Of a stretch of DNA of 64,000 nt, positions 19,245 to 27,531 are shown one piece after another. This DNA is from Peptoniphilaceae bacterium. GTDB taxonomy: Bacteria > Bacillota > Clostridia > Tissierellales > Peptoniphilaceae. Both the position numbers and the translations under genes were made by a program. Under the pieces are notes generated by a model, which saw nothing but the letters and a program-made list of their open reading frames with translations, was not told where the DNA came from and searched no databases. How positions within the stretch are numbered: position 1 is the stretch's first letter; each line of letters begins with the position of its first letter. The DNA lies in the NCBI GenBank assembly GCA_030152565.1, contig JASLJE010000001.1, positions 54,432 to 118,431 on the forward strand, given 5' to 3'.

Positions 19245-19275
19245 ATAAGCACACGCTTAATGTGTGCTTATCCCT
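19245..19275 (-). terminator. terminator-like hairpin between mglB and mglA
   Basis: On the minus strand ATAAGCACAC pairs perfectly with GTGTGCTTAT (10 bp, 7-base loop, 19245-19271) and is followed by TTTT (19241-19244). It lies 20 bases after mglB and 30 bases before mglA. It probably ends most transcripts, or protects the 3' end of mglB mRNA, so that binding protein exceeds transporter. Confidence 0.8.
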
Positions 19276-19292
19276 CAGTTATTTTATTCTTA

Positions 19293-20375
19293 CTATTTAG
19301 TAATTTTAGCGTAATCGATACGAACAGATTTCTTATCTTCGAATAGTTCGTAATCAGTTCCGTCTAACCAATCTTTTTCAGCCATTTTGTTTTTGATAAG
19401 TGCTGTAACAGCTTCTGCCATTGCAACGTTATCTTGTTTAACTGTACCTTCTAATTGGCCTTTTTCGATTTTGTCTAAAGCTTCATTTGTAGCGTCAACT
19501 CCGTAGATAGGAATGTATTTAGCTTCATCATCTTGGTTGTAACCTAAGGCTTGAACTGCTGCTAAAGCACCTAGAGCCATACCGTCGTTGTTAGCGAAGA
19601 TCATTTCTATGTTATCGCCATCTTTTGACATCCAAGCATCTACTGCTTCTTTAGCTTTTGCTGTATCCCATTCTGCTACTTGTAGGCCGATTTCTTCAAC
19701 TTCGATACCAGCGTCAGTAAGAACCTTGATTGATTCTTCAGTTCTTGCTATTGCTTCAGCGTTGTCTAAACCACCGTGTAACATAACGTATTGGATTTTG
19801 CCGTCGCCATTTCTATCAACAGTGTCTTTTTTAGCTTCCCAAAGTTCCTTAGCCATTTCCCCTTGCATAACTCCTGCTTGAGGTGCATCAGTACCAACGA
19901 AGATCATTTTTTCTGTATCTTCTTCAGCTAAATCTTCAGTCATGTCTCTGTTGAAGAATACTGTAGGTATTTCTGATTTCTTAATGGTATCAATAACTTG
20001 TGGAGCTGCCTTAAAGTCAACTATGTTAACTAAAAGTCCGTCAACGTCCTTAGCTATTAAAGCATCTAATTGGTTAGTTTGAGTTCCTTGGTTGTTTTCC
20101 CCATCAACGAATTCAAATTGGATTGAATCGTCTTTTGATGCGATTTCTTCTAAAGCTTGTCTAACTGTAGCTATGTAAGTATCAGCACCGTTGTAAATTA
20201 AAACTCCAACTTTCTTAGTTTCGCCAGCTTCTTCTGGTTTTTCACCTTCTGGTGTTTCAGTTTCGCCAGGTTTTTCTTCTGGTTTTTCAGTTTCACCCTT
20301 GTTTCCACAAGCTGCTAGTGAAAACACCATTACTAATGCTAGCAATAATGCTAACGTTTTTTTGAATTTCTTCAT
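19293..20375 (-). CDS. mglB: galactose/glucose-binding lipoprotein
   Basis: This is the substrate-binding component of the Mgl importer. The 360 residues start with a lipoprotein signal peptide (KKTLALLLALVMVFSLAAC, lipobox LAAC, Cys about 23), then a Glu/Pro/Gly-rich linker, then a type I periplasmic-binding fold. The loop DRNGDGKIQ near residue 190 matches the calcium-binding loop of the E. coli galactose/glucose-binding protein, which supports galactose rather than ribose as substrate. It is the first gene of the operon, behind AAAGGAGGA and a consensus promoter. Confidence 0.94.
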   Translation of the reverse strand: MKKFKKTLALLLALVMVFSLAACGNKGETEKPEEKPGETETPEGEKPEEAGETKKVGVLIYNGADTYIATVRQALEEIASKDDSIQFEFVDGENNQGTQTNQLDALIAKDVDGLLVNIVDFKAAPQVIDTIKKSEIPTVFFNRDMTEDLAEEDTEKMIFVGTDAPQAGVMQGEMAKELWEAKKDTVDRNGDGKIQYVMLHGGLDNAEAIARTEESIKVLTDAGIEVEEIGLQVAEWDTAKAKEAVDAWMSKDGDNIEMIFANNDGMALGALAAVQALGYNQDDEAKYIPIYGVDATNEALDKIEKGQLEGTVKQDNVAMAEAVTALIKNKMAEKDWLDGTDYELFEDKKSVRIDYAKITK

Positions 20376-20392
20376 AAAATCCTCCTTTAATA

Positions 20393-20434
20393 TTTAATCA
20401 ATTAAATTATATAAGAATTTTAGCTTTTAGTCAA
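20393..20434 (-). promoter_or_regulatory. mgl-gal operon promoter with downstream inverted repeat
   Basis: On the minus strand TTGACT (complement of 20429-20434) and TATAAT (complement of 20406-20411) are separated by 17 bases. Immediately downstream TTTAAT-CA-ATTAAA (20393-20406) forms an inverted repeat near the expected transcription start that could be an operator. Confidence 0.82.
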
Positions 20435-20560
20435 AAATAACCATAGGGAAAGGCTTATTTAATGATTTCCTTTTCAAATAATGTCAATATATTAATATAA
20501 TTAATAATTTGACCAATTAATGATATAATAGACATAAGTATATATGGAAGGAGTGGTAAT

Positions 20561-21340
20561 ATTAAAAAATGGTTTTTAAGAATTATCCAATTACTATTAA
20601 TAGGTGTTATTATCTATAGTGGATATCAGATAGGAAGCTACTATTATGATAGATATAAGGCCCAGCAAAAATTTGACGAGACTAAGGAAATTGTTGTTGG
20701 GATAAAAGAGGAAGAAATAGAAAAAGAAGAAGAAAAATTAAGTGACAGGGAAAGGGCTTCCAAAATTATCAAGGCCCTACAAAAGAAGAATAAGGACATA
20801 GTGGCCTACATGAGTATGGAGGACACGACCATAGATTATCCAGTTGTCTATAAGGACAATGACTACTACCTAAGAAGGGGACTGGATGAAGAGTACAGCC
20901 TGGCTGGAACCATCTTTGTGGAAGAGCAAAACAATCCTAATTTTACGGATATGAATACAGTCCTATATGGCCATAATATGAGTAATGCCATAGGTGACTA
21001 TGCTCAGATGTTTGCCCCTCTTATTAAGTTGTCAGACCAGGACTATGTGGATTCTAAGGACAATCACTTTATAGAGATAATCACAGAAAATGGATTTTAC
21101 AAGTACAAGGTATTTTCTGCCTTTTTCACCCATGCTAATTATGAGTATAGAAACTTAAATATGGATGAAAAAACCTGGTTATCCTACCTGGAATCTATGA
21201 GGGAAGAATCAGATGTTAACTTTAACTTTGACAGGGACTTTGAGGTGACAGATAGGATGATCACCCTGTCAACCTGTGACAATGTTACAGATATGGGAAG
21301 ATTTGCAGTTATGGCCATCCTAGTTGAGTGGTCTATATAA
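20561..21340 (+). CDS. srtB: class B sortase, apparent ATT start
   Basis: Sortases are membrane cysteine transpeptidases that attach proteins to peptidoglycan. The frame encodes about 259 residues: a basic start (KKWFLRIIQLL), one membrane anchor at residues 5-22, a charged helix, then the sortase B core with the catalytic His in YGHNMSN, Cys in TLSTC and Arg in MGRFAV. The first ATG in frame (20801) would delete the anchor and part of the fold. No ATG, GTG or TTG is in frame upstream, but ATT at 20561 lies seven bases after AGGAG (20549-20553), so ATT is the likely initiation codon. Its substrates may be the two PQTG proteins at 40-49 kb. Confidence 0.85.
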   Translation: MKKWFLRIIQLLLIGVIIYSGYQIGSYYYDRYKAQQKFDETKEIVVGIKEEEIEKEEEKLSDRERASKIIKALQKKNKDIVAYMSMEDTTIDYPVVYKDNDYYLRRGLDEEYSLAGTIFVEEQNNPNFTDMNTVLYGHNMSNAIGDYAQMFAPLIKLSDQDYVDSKDNHFIEIITENGFYKYKVFSAFFTHANYEYRNLNMDEKTWLSYLESMREESDVNFNFDRDFEVTDRMITLSTCDNVTDMGRFAVMAILVEWSI

Positions 21341-21349
21341 GGAGAGAAG

Positions 21350-22249
21350 ATGAAATACGAGATAGAAAATATAGAAGGTGGAATCAGGGTTAGGGGGCTT
21401 AAGAATTTTAACCTAACCCATATATTTGAATGTGGCCAGGCCTTTAGGTGGGAGAAAACCCCAGAAGGATCCTATATAGTAGTGGCCTTTTCAAAGGTTA
21501 TAGAACTTATAATGGAAGAAGACGATCTTCTAGTTTATAACTCTACAAGGGAAGACTTTGAAAATATTTGGCACGCTTATTTTGACTTGGACAGAAGCTA
21601 TGACCAGGTTAAAAAGGATCTTAGACAGACCAAGGCCTATAGCTTAAATGATAGTTTGAAGGAAGCCATGGACTTTGGCTATGGTATTAGGATCTTAAAC
21701 CAGGATAGGTTTGAGACCATCATATCCTTTATAATTTCTGCCAACAATCAAATACCTAGGATAAAAAAATCAGTTAATCTTTTGGCTAAACACTATGGAG
21801 ACTTTATAGAGACCTATAAGGGAGAAGATTATTATAGTTTTCCCAGTCCAGCCCAGTTAAAGGAGGCGGATCCTTTAGAGGTCAAGGAAGTAACCAGGGT
21901 AGGTTTTAGAAATGAGAGGATTGTAAATACTTCTAAGGCCATCTATGATGGAGAATTTGACCTGGACGGATTTGCAAGCTTGGATGACAAGGAACTTAGG
22001 GATCAACTTATAAAACTAGAAGGGGTGGGGCCTAAGGTGGCTGCCTGTATTCTTTTATTTGCCTATGACAGGGGAGAGACCTTCCCTATAGATGTCTGGG
22101 TAAAAAGATTGATGGAAACCCTTTATATAGGTAAGGAAATAAAAAACAAGGAAATAGATGCCTATGCAGATGATATCTTTGGTGTAAACAAGGGCTATGC
22201 CCAACAATATTTGTTCTATTATGCCAGGGAAAATGCCATAGGTAAGTAG
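21350..22249 (+). CDS. ogg: 8-oxoguanine DNA glycosylase (OGG1 family)
   Basis: This bifunctional glycosylase/AP lyase removes 8-oxoguanine from DNA. The 299 residues have the N-terminal OGG domain (HIFECGQAFRW) and the helix-hairpin-helix glycosylase core. The hairpin LEGVGPKVAACI contains the catalytic Lys, and the conserved Asp follows in FPIDVWVKR. The size fits clostridial OGG proteins. It starts nine bases after the sortase stop, so the two may share a transcript. Confidence 0.88.
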   Translation: MKYEIENIEGGIRVRGLKNFNLTHIFECGQAFRWEKTPEGSYIVVAFSKVIELIMEEDDLLVYNSTREDFENIWHAYFDLDRSYDQVKKDLRQTKAYSLNDSLKEAMDFGYGIRILNQDRFETIISFIISANNQIPRIKKSVNLLAKHYGDFIETYKGEDYYSFPSPAQLKEADPLEVKEVTRVGFRNERIVNTSKAIYDGEFDLDGFASLDDKELRDQLIKLEGVGPKVAACILLFAYDRGETFPIDVWVKRLMETLYIGKEIKNKEIDAYADDIFGVNKGYAQQYLFYYARENAIGK

Positions 22250-22256
22250 GATTTAG

Positions 22257-22289
22257 ACCCTTGACAAGAAAAAAGTCAAGGGTTATAAT
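22257..22289 (+). promoter_or_regulatory. groESL promoter with overlapping second inverted repeat
   Basis: TTGACA (22261-22266), a 17-base spacer and TATAAT (22284-22289) form a full consensus promoter. A perfect inverted repeat, ACCCTTGAC and GTCAAGGGT (22257-22265 and 22275-22283) with a 9-base spacer, covers the -35 element and spacer. Confidence 0.85.
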
Positions 22290-22299
22290 ATAAAATGTA

Positions 22300-22326
22300 T
22301 TAGCACTCAATGAGTGCGAGTGATAA
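22300..22326 (+). promoter_or_regulatory. CIRCE operator (HrcA site)
   Basis: TTAGCACTC (22300-22308) and GAGTGATAA (22318-22326) are separated by nine bases. Only one position differs from the consensus TTAGCACTC-N9-GAGTGCTAA. It lies between the consensus promoter and groES, as expected for HrcA repression. Confidence 0.93.
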
Positions 22327-22340
22327 TAAGGAGGTATAAT

Positions 22341-22610
22341 ATGAAATTAAAACCATTAGGAAACAGATTAGTATTAAAAAAGTTAGAATCAGAAGTTAAA
22401 ACTGCATCAGGTATAGCTCTACCTTCATCAGCACAGGAAAAGCCTGACTATGCAGAAGTAGTAGCCCTATCAAGTAGTCTTGAAAAAGATGGGGATGTGA
22501 AAATTAAGGACAGGGTAATATATTCCAAGTACTCAGGAACAGAAGTAAAGGACGGAGACGAAGAATATATTATTATTAAAATAGACGATATTTTGGCTAT
22601 TGTAGAATAA
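22341..22610 (+). CDS. groES: co-chaperonin GroES
   Basis: GroES is the 10-kDa lid of the GroEL folding chamber. The 89 residues match the family from MKLKPLGNRLVLKK to the C-terminal DDILAIVE. ATG at 22341 is chosen because AAGGAGG stands directly upstream (22329-22335); an earlier ATG at 22314 falls within the CIRCE element and is rejected. groL follows after 16 bases. Confidence 0.97.
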   Translation: MKLKPLGNRLVLKKLESEVKTASGIALPSSAQEKPDYAEVVALSSSLEKDGDVKIKDRVIYSKYSGTEVKDGDEEYIIIKIDDILAIVE

Positions 22611-22626
22611 TTCTCAGGAGGTTATT

Positions 22627-24255
22627 ATGGCAAAGGATATAAAATATAATTCAAGTGCTAGAAAAAGTTTAGAAGCAGGTATTAATAAGTTATCAGATAC
22701 TGTTAAGGTTACTTTAGGACCTAAGGGAAGAAATGTTGTTCTAGATAGAACCTATGGTGCACCACTTATAACTAATGACGGGGTTACCATAGCCAAGGAA
22801 ATAGAATTAGAAGATAGATTTGAAAATATGGGGGCCCAACTTTTAAAAGAAGTGGCAACCAAGACCAATGACGTGGCAGGAGACGGTACTACTACAGCTA
22901 CTATCTTGGCTCAGGCCATAGTTAGAGAAGGCTTGAAAAACATAGCTGCAGGAGCAAACCCAGTTATGATCCAAAAGGGACTTAGAAAGTCTACTGACCT
23001 GGTAGTAGAACAATTAAAGGAATATTCCAAGCCTATAGAAACCAAGGAATCTATAGCTCAAGTTGGAGCCATTTCATCAGCCGATGAAGAAGTGGGAAGA
23101 CTTATAGCTGACGCCATGGAAAAAGTAGGCAAGGATGGAGTTATAAGTGTAGAAGAGTCTAACACTATGGGAACTACTTTAGAAGTTGTAGAAGGTATGC
23201 AATTTGAAAGAGGCTACCTATCACCATATATGGCAAGTGACTCTGAAAAAATGACAGCTGAATTGGATAATCCATATATCTTAATAACAGATAAGAAAGT
23301 ATCAAATATCCAAGAATTACTGCCAATTTTGGAACAAATTGTTCAAGCCAACAAGCCTTTATTAATTATCGCCGATGATATAGAAGGAGAAGCCCTAGCT
23401 ACAATTGTCTTAAATAAGATTAGGGGAACCTTTAATGTGGTAGCTGTTAAGGCACCTGGTTATGGTGATAATAGGGACAGTATGCTTGAAGATATAGCCA
23501 TTTTAACAGGGGCTAGAGTGATCAAGGAAGACTTGGCTGATGATCTTAAGGAAGTAAGTCTTGAAGATTTAGGTCAAGCTAAAAAGGTAAATGTGGACAA
23601 GGAAAACACTATTATAGTTGATGGCTTTGGCCAAGATGACCTAATCGAAGAAAGAGTTAAGAGAATAAAAAGAGAAATAGAAGAATCGGATTCTGAATTT
23701 GATATAGAAAAATTAAGGGAAAGATTGGCTAAGTTGGCAGGTGGAGTTGCCCTAATTCAAGTTGGAGCTGCAACTGAAGTAGAAATGAAAGAAAAGAAGA
23801 TGAGGATAGAAGATGCCTTGGCTGCTACAAGAGCCGCAGTAGAAGAAGGTATAGTAGCAGGTGGAGGATCTGTCCTATTAGACTCTATAGCTAGTCTGGA
23901 TAAATATATAGAAGAAAGCGAAGGAGACGAAAGAACCGGAGCTAGAATAATAGCTAGGGCCCTAGAAGAACCAGCAAGACAAATTGCAGAAAATGCAGGT
24001 TTAGAAGGTTCGGTAGTAGTATCTAAGGTCTTAGAGCTACCTGTAGGCCAAGGCTATGATGCCTTAAACAACAGGTATGTAAATATGATTGAAAATGGAA
24101 TAGTAGACCCTACCAAGGTTACCAGATCTGCCTTAGAAAATGCAGTATCTGTAGCTTCCATGATCTTAACAACAGAAGCAGCTGTTGCAGATATAGTGGA
24201 AGATAATCCTCTAGCAGGAGGAATGGACCCAGGCATGGGAGGGCTAGGATTTTAA
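22627..24255 (+). CDS. groL: chaperonin GroEL
   Basis: This is the 60-kDa chaperonin ATPase. The 542 residues include the ATP-binding VTLGPKGRNVVLD and NDVAGDGTTTAT motifs and GAGGG-type IVAGGGSVLL. The C-terminus ends in GGMDPGMGGLGF, a short version of the GGM tail. It starts behind AGGAGG and ends at a strong hairpin terminator, so groES-groL form a two-gene operon under HrcA control. Confidence 0.98.
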   Translation: MAKDIKYNSSARKSLEAGINKLSDTVKVTLGPKGRNVVLDRTYGAPLITNDGVTIAKEIELEDRFENMGAQLLKEVATKTNDVAGDGTTTATILAQAIVREGLKNIAAGANPVMIQKGLRKSTDLVVEQLKEYSKPIETKESIAQVGAISSADEEVGRLIADAMEKVGKDGVISVEESNTMGTTLEVVEGMQFERGYLSPYMASDSEKMTAELDNPYILITDKKVSNIQELLPILEQIVQANKPLLIIADDIEGEALATIVLNKIRGTFNVVAVKAPGYGDNRDSMLEDIAILTGARVIKEDLADDLKEVSLEDLGQAKKVNVDKENTIIVDGFGQDDLIEERVKRIKREIEESDSEFDIEKLRERLAKLAGGVALIQVGAATEVEMKEKKMRIEDALAATRAAVEEGIVAGGGSVLLDSIASLDKYIEESEGDERTGARIIARALEEPARQIAENAGLEGSVVVSKVLELPVGQGYDALNNRYVNMIENGIVDPTKVTRSALENAVSVASMILTTEAAVADIVEDNPLAGGMDPGMGGLGF

Positions 24256-24257
24256 GG

Positions 24258-24284
24258 AAAAGGGCTATTTAGCCCTTTTTTTTA
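24258..24284 (+). terminator. groESL terminator
   Basis: AAAAGGGCT (24258-24266) pairs with AGCCCTTTT (24271-24279) around ATTT and runs into a T tract. Confidence 0.9.
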
Positions 24285-24373
24285 AAGCATACAGGTTTTA
24301 AAAATCATCTGGAATATGCTATACTATATAGTAATTAATTAAATTATCTTAATAATTAGGATGAGGAGAAGAT

Positions 24374-25087
24374 ATGACTACGAAATTATTACTGGTAAAT
24401 TCAGATGAGGATTTTGTTGAGAATTTCATTTACAGTTTTAAGAGTGAGGACTATACGATTACAGCTGCTAATGGAGTTAAGGAAGGAATTGATAAATTCG
24501 CCAACAATGATTATGATCTGGTTATTTTAGACATGGTTTATCGAGATGGCACAGGTCTAGATCTAAAGAAGATGATGAATGAAATCAAGGATATTCCTAC
24601 CATAATGGTCTCATCAATAGACGAGATTAGAGAGAAGATTCTTGCGCTTGAATACGGTTGTGATGATTACATTGTGGTGCCTTTTAATTTGTTAGAACTT
24701 AAGGCGCGTATGAGAGCAGTGCTTAGAAGAAGTAAGACCAGTGTAGAGGCGCCTGTTGTCAAGGATGCCAATACTAATTCTTTTACTAAGGATTTGTTTG
24801 AGTTTAATATCTTGGGAAGAAAGGTTACTATAAATGGAACTGAGTTAGACCTTACAGGTAAGGAATTTGACCTGCTTTACATTTTAGTATCCAATAAGAG
24901 CAAGGTGTTTACCAGACAGGATTTGGCAGATGAGCTATGGCAGGGCATAGACGAATCTAATATAAGGACAGTAGATGTTCATATTAGAAGGTTAAGAGAA
25001 AAATTGGAGTCCACAGAAACTGATAGATATATCCAAACTAGATGGGGTGAGGGTTACTATTATGACGATAATGTGGATGTTAAATAA
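24374..25087 (+). CDS. orphan OmpR-family response regulator with atypical receiver
   Basis: The 237 residues comprise a receiver domain (1-120) and an OmpR-type winged helix (about 140-232, with LTGKEFDLLYIL and IRTVDVHIRRLREKLE). The phosphoacceptor-like Asp is kept in VILDMVY. However, the acidic pair usually found as DD after the first strand is NS (LLVNSDED), and the conserved Lys before PF is Val (YIVVPFN). No sensor kinase is adjacent. It may work without conventional phosphorylation. It starts behind GAGGAGAAG; TATACT at 24320-24325 with a poor TTTAAA -35 may be its promoter. Confidence 0.88.
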   Translation: MTTKLLLVNSDEDFVENFIYSFKSEDYTITAANGVKEGIDKFANNDYDLVILDMVYRDGTGLDLKKMMNEIKDIPTIMVSSIDEIREKILALEYGCDDYIVVPFNLLELKARMRAVLRRSKTSVEAPVVKDANTNSFTKDLFEFNILGRKVTINGTELDLTGKEFDLLYILVSNKSKVFTRQDLADELWQGIDESNIRTVDVHIRRLREKLESTETDRYIQTRWGEGYYYDDNVDVK

Positions 25088-25096
25088 GGAGATATG

Positions 25097-26845
25097 ATGG
25101 ACAAGAAGTATACTTGGAATTTAGAGTCAATGTATGCAGATGACTCTTTAATTGAAGAAGACAGAAAAAAAGTAAAGAAGGATTTGGAATTAATTGAAAA
25201 GTTAAAGGAAAATCCACTAGAAAATATAAAAGAACTATTAGAAGCTATAGAAAGATCAGAAAGAACTCTTACCAATGTAATGGTTTATTCCTTTATGAGA
25301 AAGGATGAGGACTCTAGAGTTTCTAAATATCAAAAAATGGATATGGAAAATAGCAGTTTAGCAGTTGACCACAGCTCAAAGACAGCCTTTCTTACTCCAT
25401 TTATTTTATCTTTATCCGAAGAAGAAACAAAAGACCTATTGGAAAGAGATGATTTAAAAAAATATCATTCAACTATAGAAAAGATTTTGAGATTTAAACC
25501 TCATACCCTAAGTGAAGAAGAAGAATTTATTATGTCATCCTTGGCGCCAAGTGCCAGCACAGCCCAAGAGATTTACTACTTCCTAACCAATGCAGATATG
25601 ACCTTCCCAGAAATAGAAAAGTTAGAAGGGGAAAAATTAACAGGGGCAAACTTTGTTAAGTATCAAATGCATGAAGATAGGGAACTTAGAAAAGAAGTAT
25701 TTGAAAAGTTCTATGGAACCTACAATAGTTATGCCAATACTATTGCCAAGGCCTACTATTCAAACCTTAATACTAAGTCTATCTATGCTAAGTTAAAGGG
25801 CTATGATTCAGTAAGACACATGGAATTATACAATGATGATGTGGATGAAAGGGTTTATGATGCCTTGATAGATAGTATCCACAACAACTTAGATATTATG
25901 GATAAGTACTATGGCATAAAGAAAAGATCTCTAGGCCTTGATGAACAACACATGTATGATGTTTATATGCCTATAGATACTGGCTTTGAAAAGACCTATA
26001 GTTTTGAAGAAGCTAAGGAACTATGTATAGCTTCAGTTGCTCCTTTGGGGGAAGAATATCAAGAAATATATAAGACGGCCTTTGAAGATAGATGGATTGA
26101 CGTTTATCCAAGAGAAGGAAAAAGAGGAGGAGCTTATTCAGCAGGATCCTATGATTCTTATCCTTTTGTATCCATGAACTTTAATGGAACCTTGGACTCA
26201 GTATTTACCTTGGCCCATGAAATGGGACACTCTATGCATAGCTATATGTCTAGAAGAAACAATGATTTCTTAGAATCTAGCTATACTATATTTGCAGCTG
26301 AAGTAGCTTCAACCTTTAATGAAAACTTATTGTTAGACTATATGATGGAAAGGGCAGAGTCTAAAGAAGAGAGACTTTTCTTAATAGACCACCATGCCAA
26401 CAGCTTTAAGTCAACAGTATTTAGACAAACCATGTTTGCAGAGTTTGAAAGAGAAGTTCACAAGCTAGTAGAAGAGGGACAAGGGCTTACTGCTGAAGAC
26501 TTTAATAAGATTTACTATGATCTAAATGTTAAGTACTTTGGTAACCACATGGTTTCCGATGAGGAGATTGCCTATGAATGGATGAGAATACCTCACTTCT
26601 ATAGAGATTTTTATGTTTACAAGTATGCTACAGGCTATACTGCATCAACAGTTCTTGCCCAAAAAGTATTAAGTGGGGAAGAAGGTGCTGTTGAAAACTA
26701 TATGAAGTTCTTAAAAGACGGTGGTAAACACTTCCCAATAGACCAGTTAAAGATAGCTGGCGTGGATATGTCAAAACCAGAAACAGTAGACCAAGCCTTA
26801 AAAGTATTTAGAAACTTGGTTGATGATTTAGATAAATTAATTTAA
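25097..26845 (+). CDS. pepF: oligoendopeptidase F
   Basis: This cytoplasmic M3B zinc metallopeptidase cleaves short peptides. The 582 residues contain the HExxH zinc motif in FTLAHEMGHSMHSY (about residue 373) with the third ligand Glu in IFAAEVASTFNE downstream. Length is close to other PepF proteins. Two adjacent ATGs are available; the second (25097) has better spacing from AAGGAG (25086-25091). The gene begins seven to ten bases after the response regulator and is probably co-transcribed with it. Confidence 0.95.
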   Translation: MDKKYTWNLESMYADDSLIEEDRKKVKKDLELIEKLKENPLENIKELLEAIERSERTLTNVMVYSFMRKDEDSRVSKYQKMDMENSSLAVDHSSKTAFLTPFILSLSEEETKDLLERDDLKKYHSTIEKILRFKPHTLSEEEEFIMSSLAPSASTAQEIYYFLTNADMTFPEIEKLEGEKLTGANFVKYQMHEDRELRKEVFEKFYGTYNSYANTIAKAYYSNLNTKSIYAKLKGYDSVRHMELYNDDVDERVYDALIDSIHNNLDIMDKYYGIKKRSLGLDEQHMYDVYMPIDTGFEKTYSFEEAKELCIASVAPLGEEYQEIYKTAFEDRWIDVYPREGKRGGAYSAGSYDSYPFVSMNFNGTLDSVFTLAHEMGHSMHSYMSRRNNDFLESSYTIFAAEVASTFNENLLLDYMMERAESKEERLFLIDHHANSFKSTVFRQTMFAEFEREVHKLVEEGQGLTAEDFNKIYYDLNVKYFGNHMVSDEEIAYEWMRIPHFYRDFYVYKYATGYTASTVLAQKVLSGEEGAVENYMKFLKDGGKHFPIDQLKIAGVDMSKPETVDQALKVFRNLVDDLDKLI

Positions 26846-26861
26846 GAAAAAATAGATGAAG

Positions 26862-26889
26862 AATAAGGACTTAGGTCCTTATTTTTTGT
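26862..26889 (+). terminator. pepF terminator
   Basis: AATAAGGAC (26862-26870) pairs with GTCCTTATT (26875-26883) around TTAG, followed by TTTT. Confidence 0.9.
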
Positions 26890-26903
26890 TTTAAAAGAAG
26901 ATT

Positions 26904-26921
26904 TGGTTAATTAATTAATAA
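26904..26921. promoter_or_regulatory. Rex-like operator upstream of hydrogenase operon
   Basis: TGGTTAATTAATTAATAA matches the published Rex consensus form TTGTTAATTAATTAACAA at 16 of 18 positions. It abuts the -35 region of the predicted hydrogenase promoter. Rex senses the NADH/NAD+ ratio, and the operon encodes an NADH-linked hydrogenase. AT-rich chance matches are possible. Confidence 0.6.
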
Positions 26922-26924
26922 ACA

Positions 26925-26952
26925 TGTAAAGGTTTCCTTTTTAGCCTATAAT
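26925..26952 (+). promoter_or_regulatory. probable hydrogenase operon promoter
   Basis: TATAAT lies at 26947-26952, 16 bases after a weak TGTAAA (26925-26930). Transcription would begin near 26959, just before a hairpin. Confidence 0.5.
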
Positions 26953-26961
26953 GAGATTAAC

Positions 26962-26992
26962 AGTATTTTTAGCTATAAAAATACTTTTTTTT
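26962..26992 (+). terminator. leader hairpin with T tract before the hydrogenase genes
   Basis: AGTATTTTTA (26962-26971) pairs perfectly with TAAAAATACT (26976-26985) around GCTA, followed by eight T residues. It lies between the predicted promoter and the first gene, so it could attenuate the operon, stabilise its 5' end, or catch readthrough from upstream. Confidence 0.65.
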
Positions 26993-27033
26993 ATAGGAGT
27001 TTGAAAACGATTGCCCGTTAGAAAGGGGGAACT

Positions 27034-27531
27034 ATGACATTTGATTTTGAAAAAAATAAGGCTTTAGTAGATGAGTTTTATGAGTATGTAAATACCATGA
27101 TGGAAAGTGGAGATAGGGGAATGGCCATGCCAATCCTACAAAAAATGCAGGATTTATTTGGCTATATACCTAAGGAGATTCTTTTGGAAACCAGTAGGAT
27201 TACCAATATACCTTCATCAGAACTATACGGTATAGCAACCTTCTACCACCAGTTTACCTTTAATCCCAAGGGAACCCACAAGATACAAATTTGCCTGGGA
27301 ACTGCCTGTTATGTAAAGGGATCTGGAGCTATTTTACAAAGATTTGAAGAACTACTTCAGATAAAGGATGGTCATACCAGTGAAGACGGTATGTATTCCA
27401 TAGATACGACCAGGTGTATAGGAGACTGTGAAAAGGCTCCAGTGGTTATTATAGATGATATCTTGTATCCCAAGGTTAGGCTAGAGGAAGTAGACCAGAT
27501 AGTAGCTAAACTTAATGGAGGTACCAAATGA
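27034..27531 (+). CDS. hydC: hydrogenase/NADH dehydrogenase 24-kDa (NuoE-like) subunit
   Basis: The 165-residue protein has a thioredoxin-like fold and binds one [2Fe-2S] cluster. The ligands are visible as CLGTACYVKG and CIGDCEKAP. In bifurcating [FeFe] hydrogenases this small subunit passes electrons between the NADH-oxidising and catalytic subunits. It starts at ATG behind AAAGGGGG. Its stop overlaps the start of the next gene by four bases (ATGA), so the two are coupled. The symbol follows the HydABC naming and rests on context. Confidence 0.9.
   Translation: MTFDFEKNKALVDEFYEYVNTMMESGDRGMAMPILQKMQDLFGYIPKEILLETSRITNIPSSELYGIATFYHQFTFNPKGTHKIQICLGTACYVKGSGAILQRFEELLQIKDGHTSEDGMYSIDTTRCIGDCEKAPVVIIDDILYPKVRLEEVDQIVAKLNGGTK

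Noticed and set aside
22314..22340. Longer GroES starting at ATG 22314
   Set aside because: That codon falls within the CIRCE operator, and the family N-terminus MKLKPLGNR begins at 22341 behind AAGGAGG.
24326..24360. Possible third Rex-like site before the response regulator
   Set aside because: TAATTAATTAAATTATC is AT-rich but lacks the TTG...CAA ends and the dyad symmetry of Rex sites.
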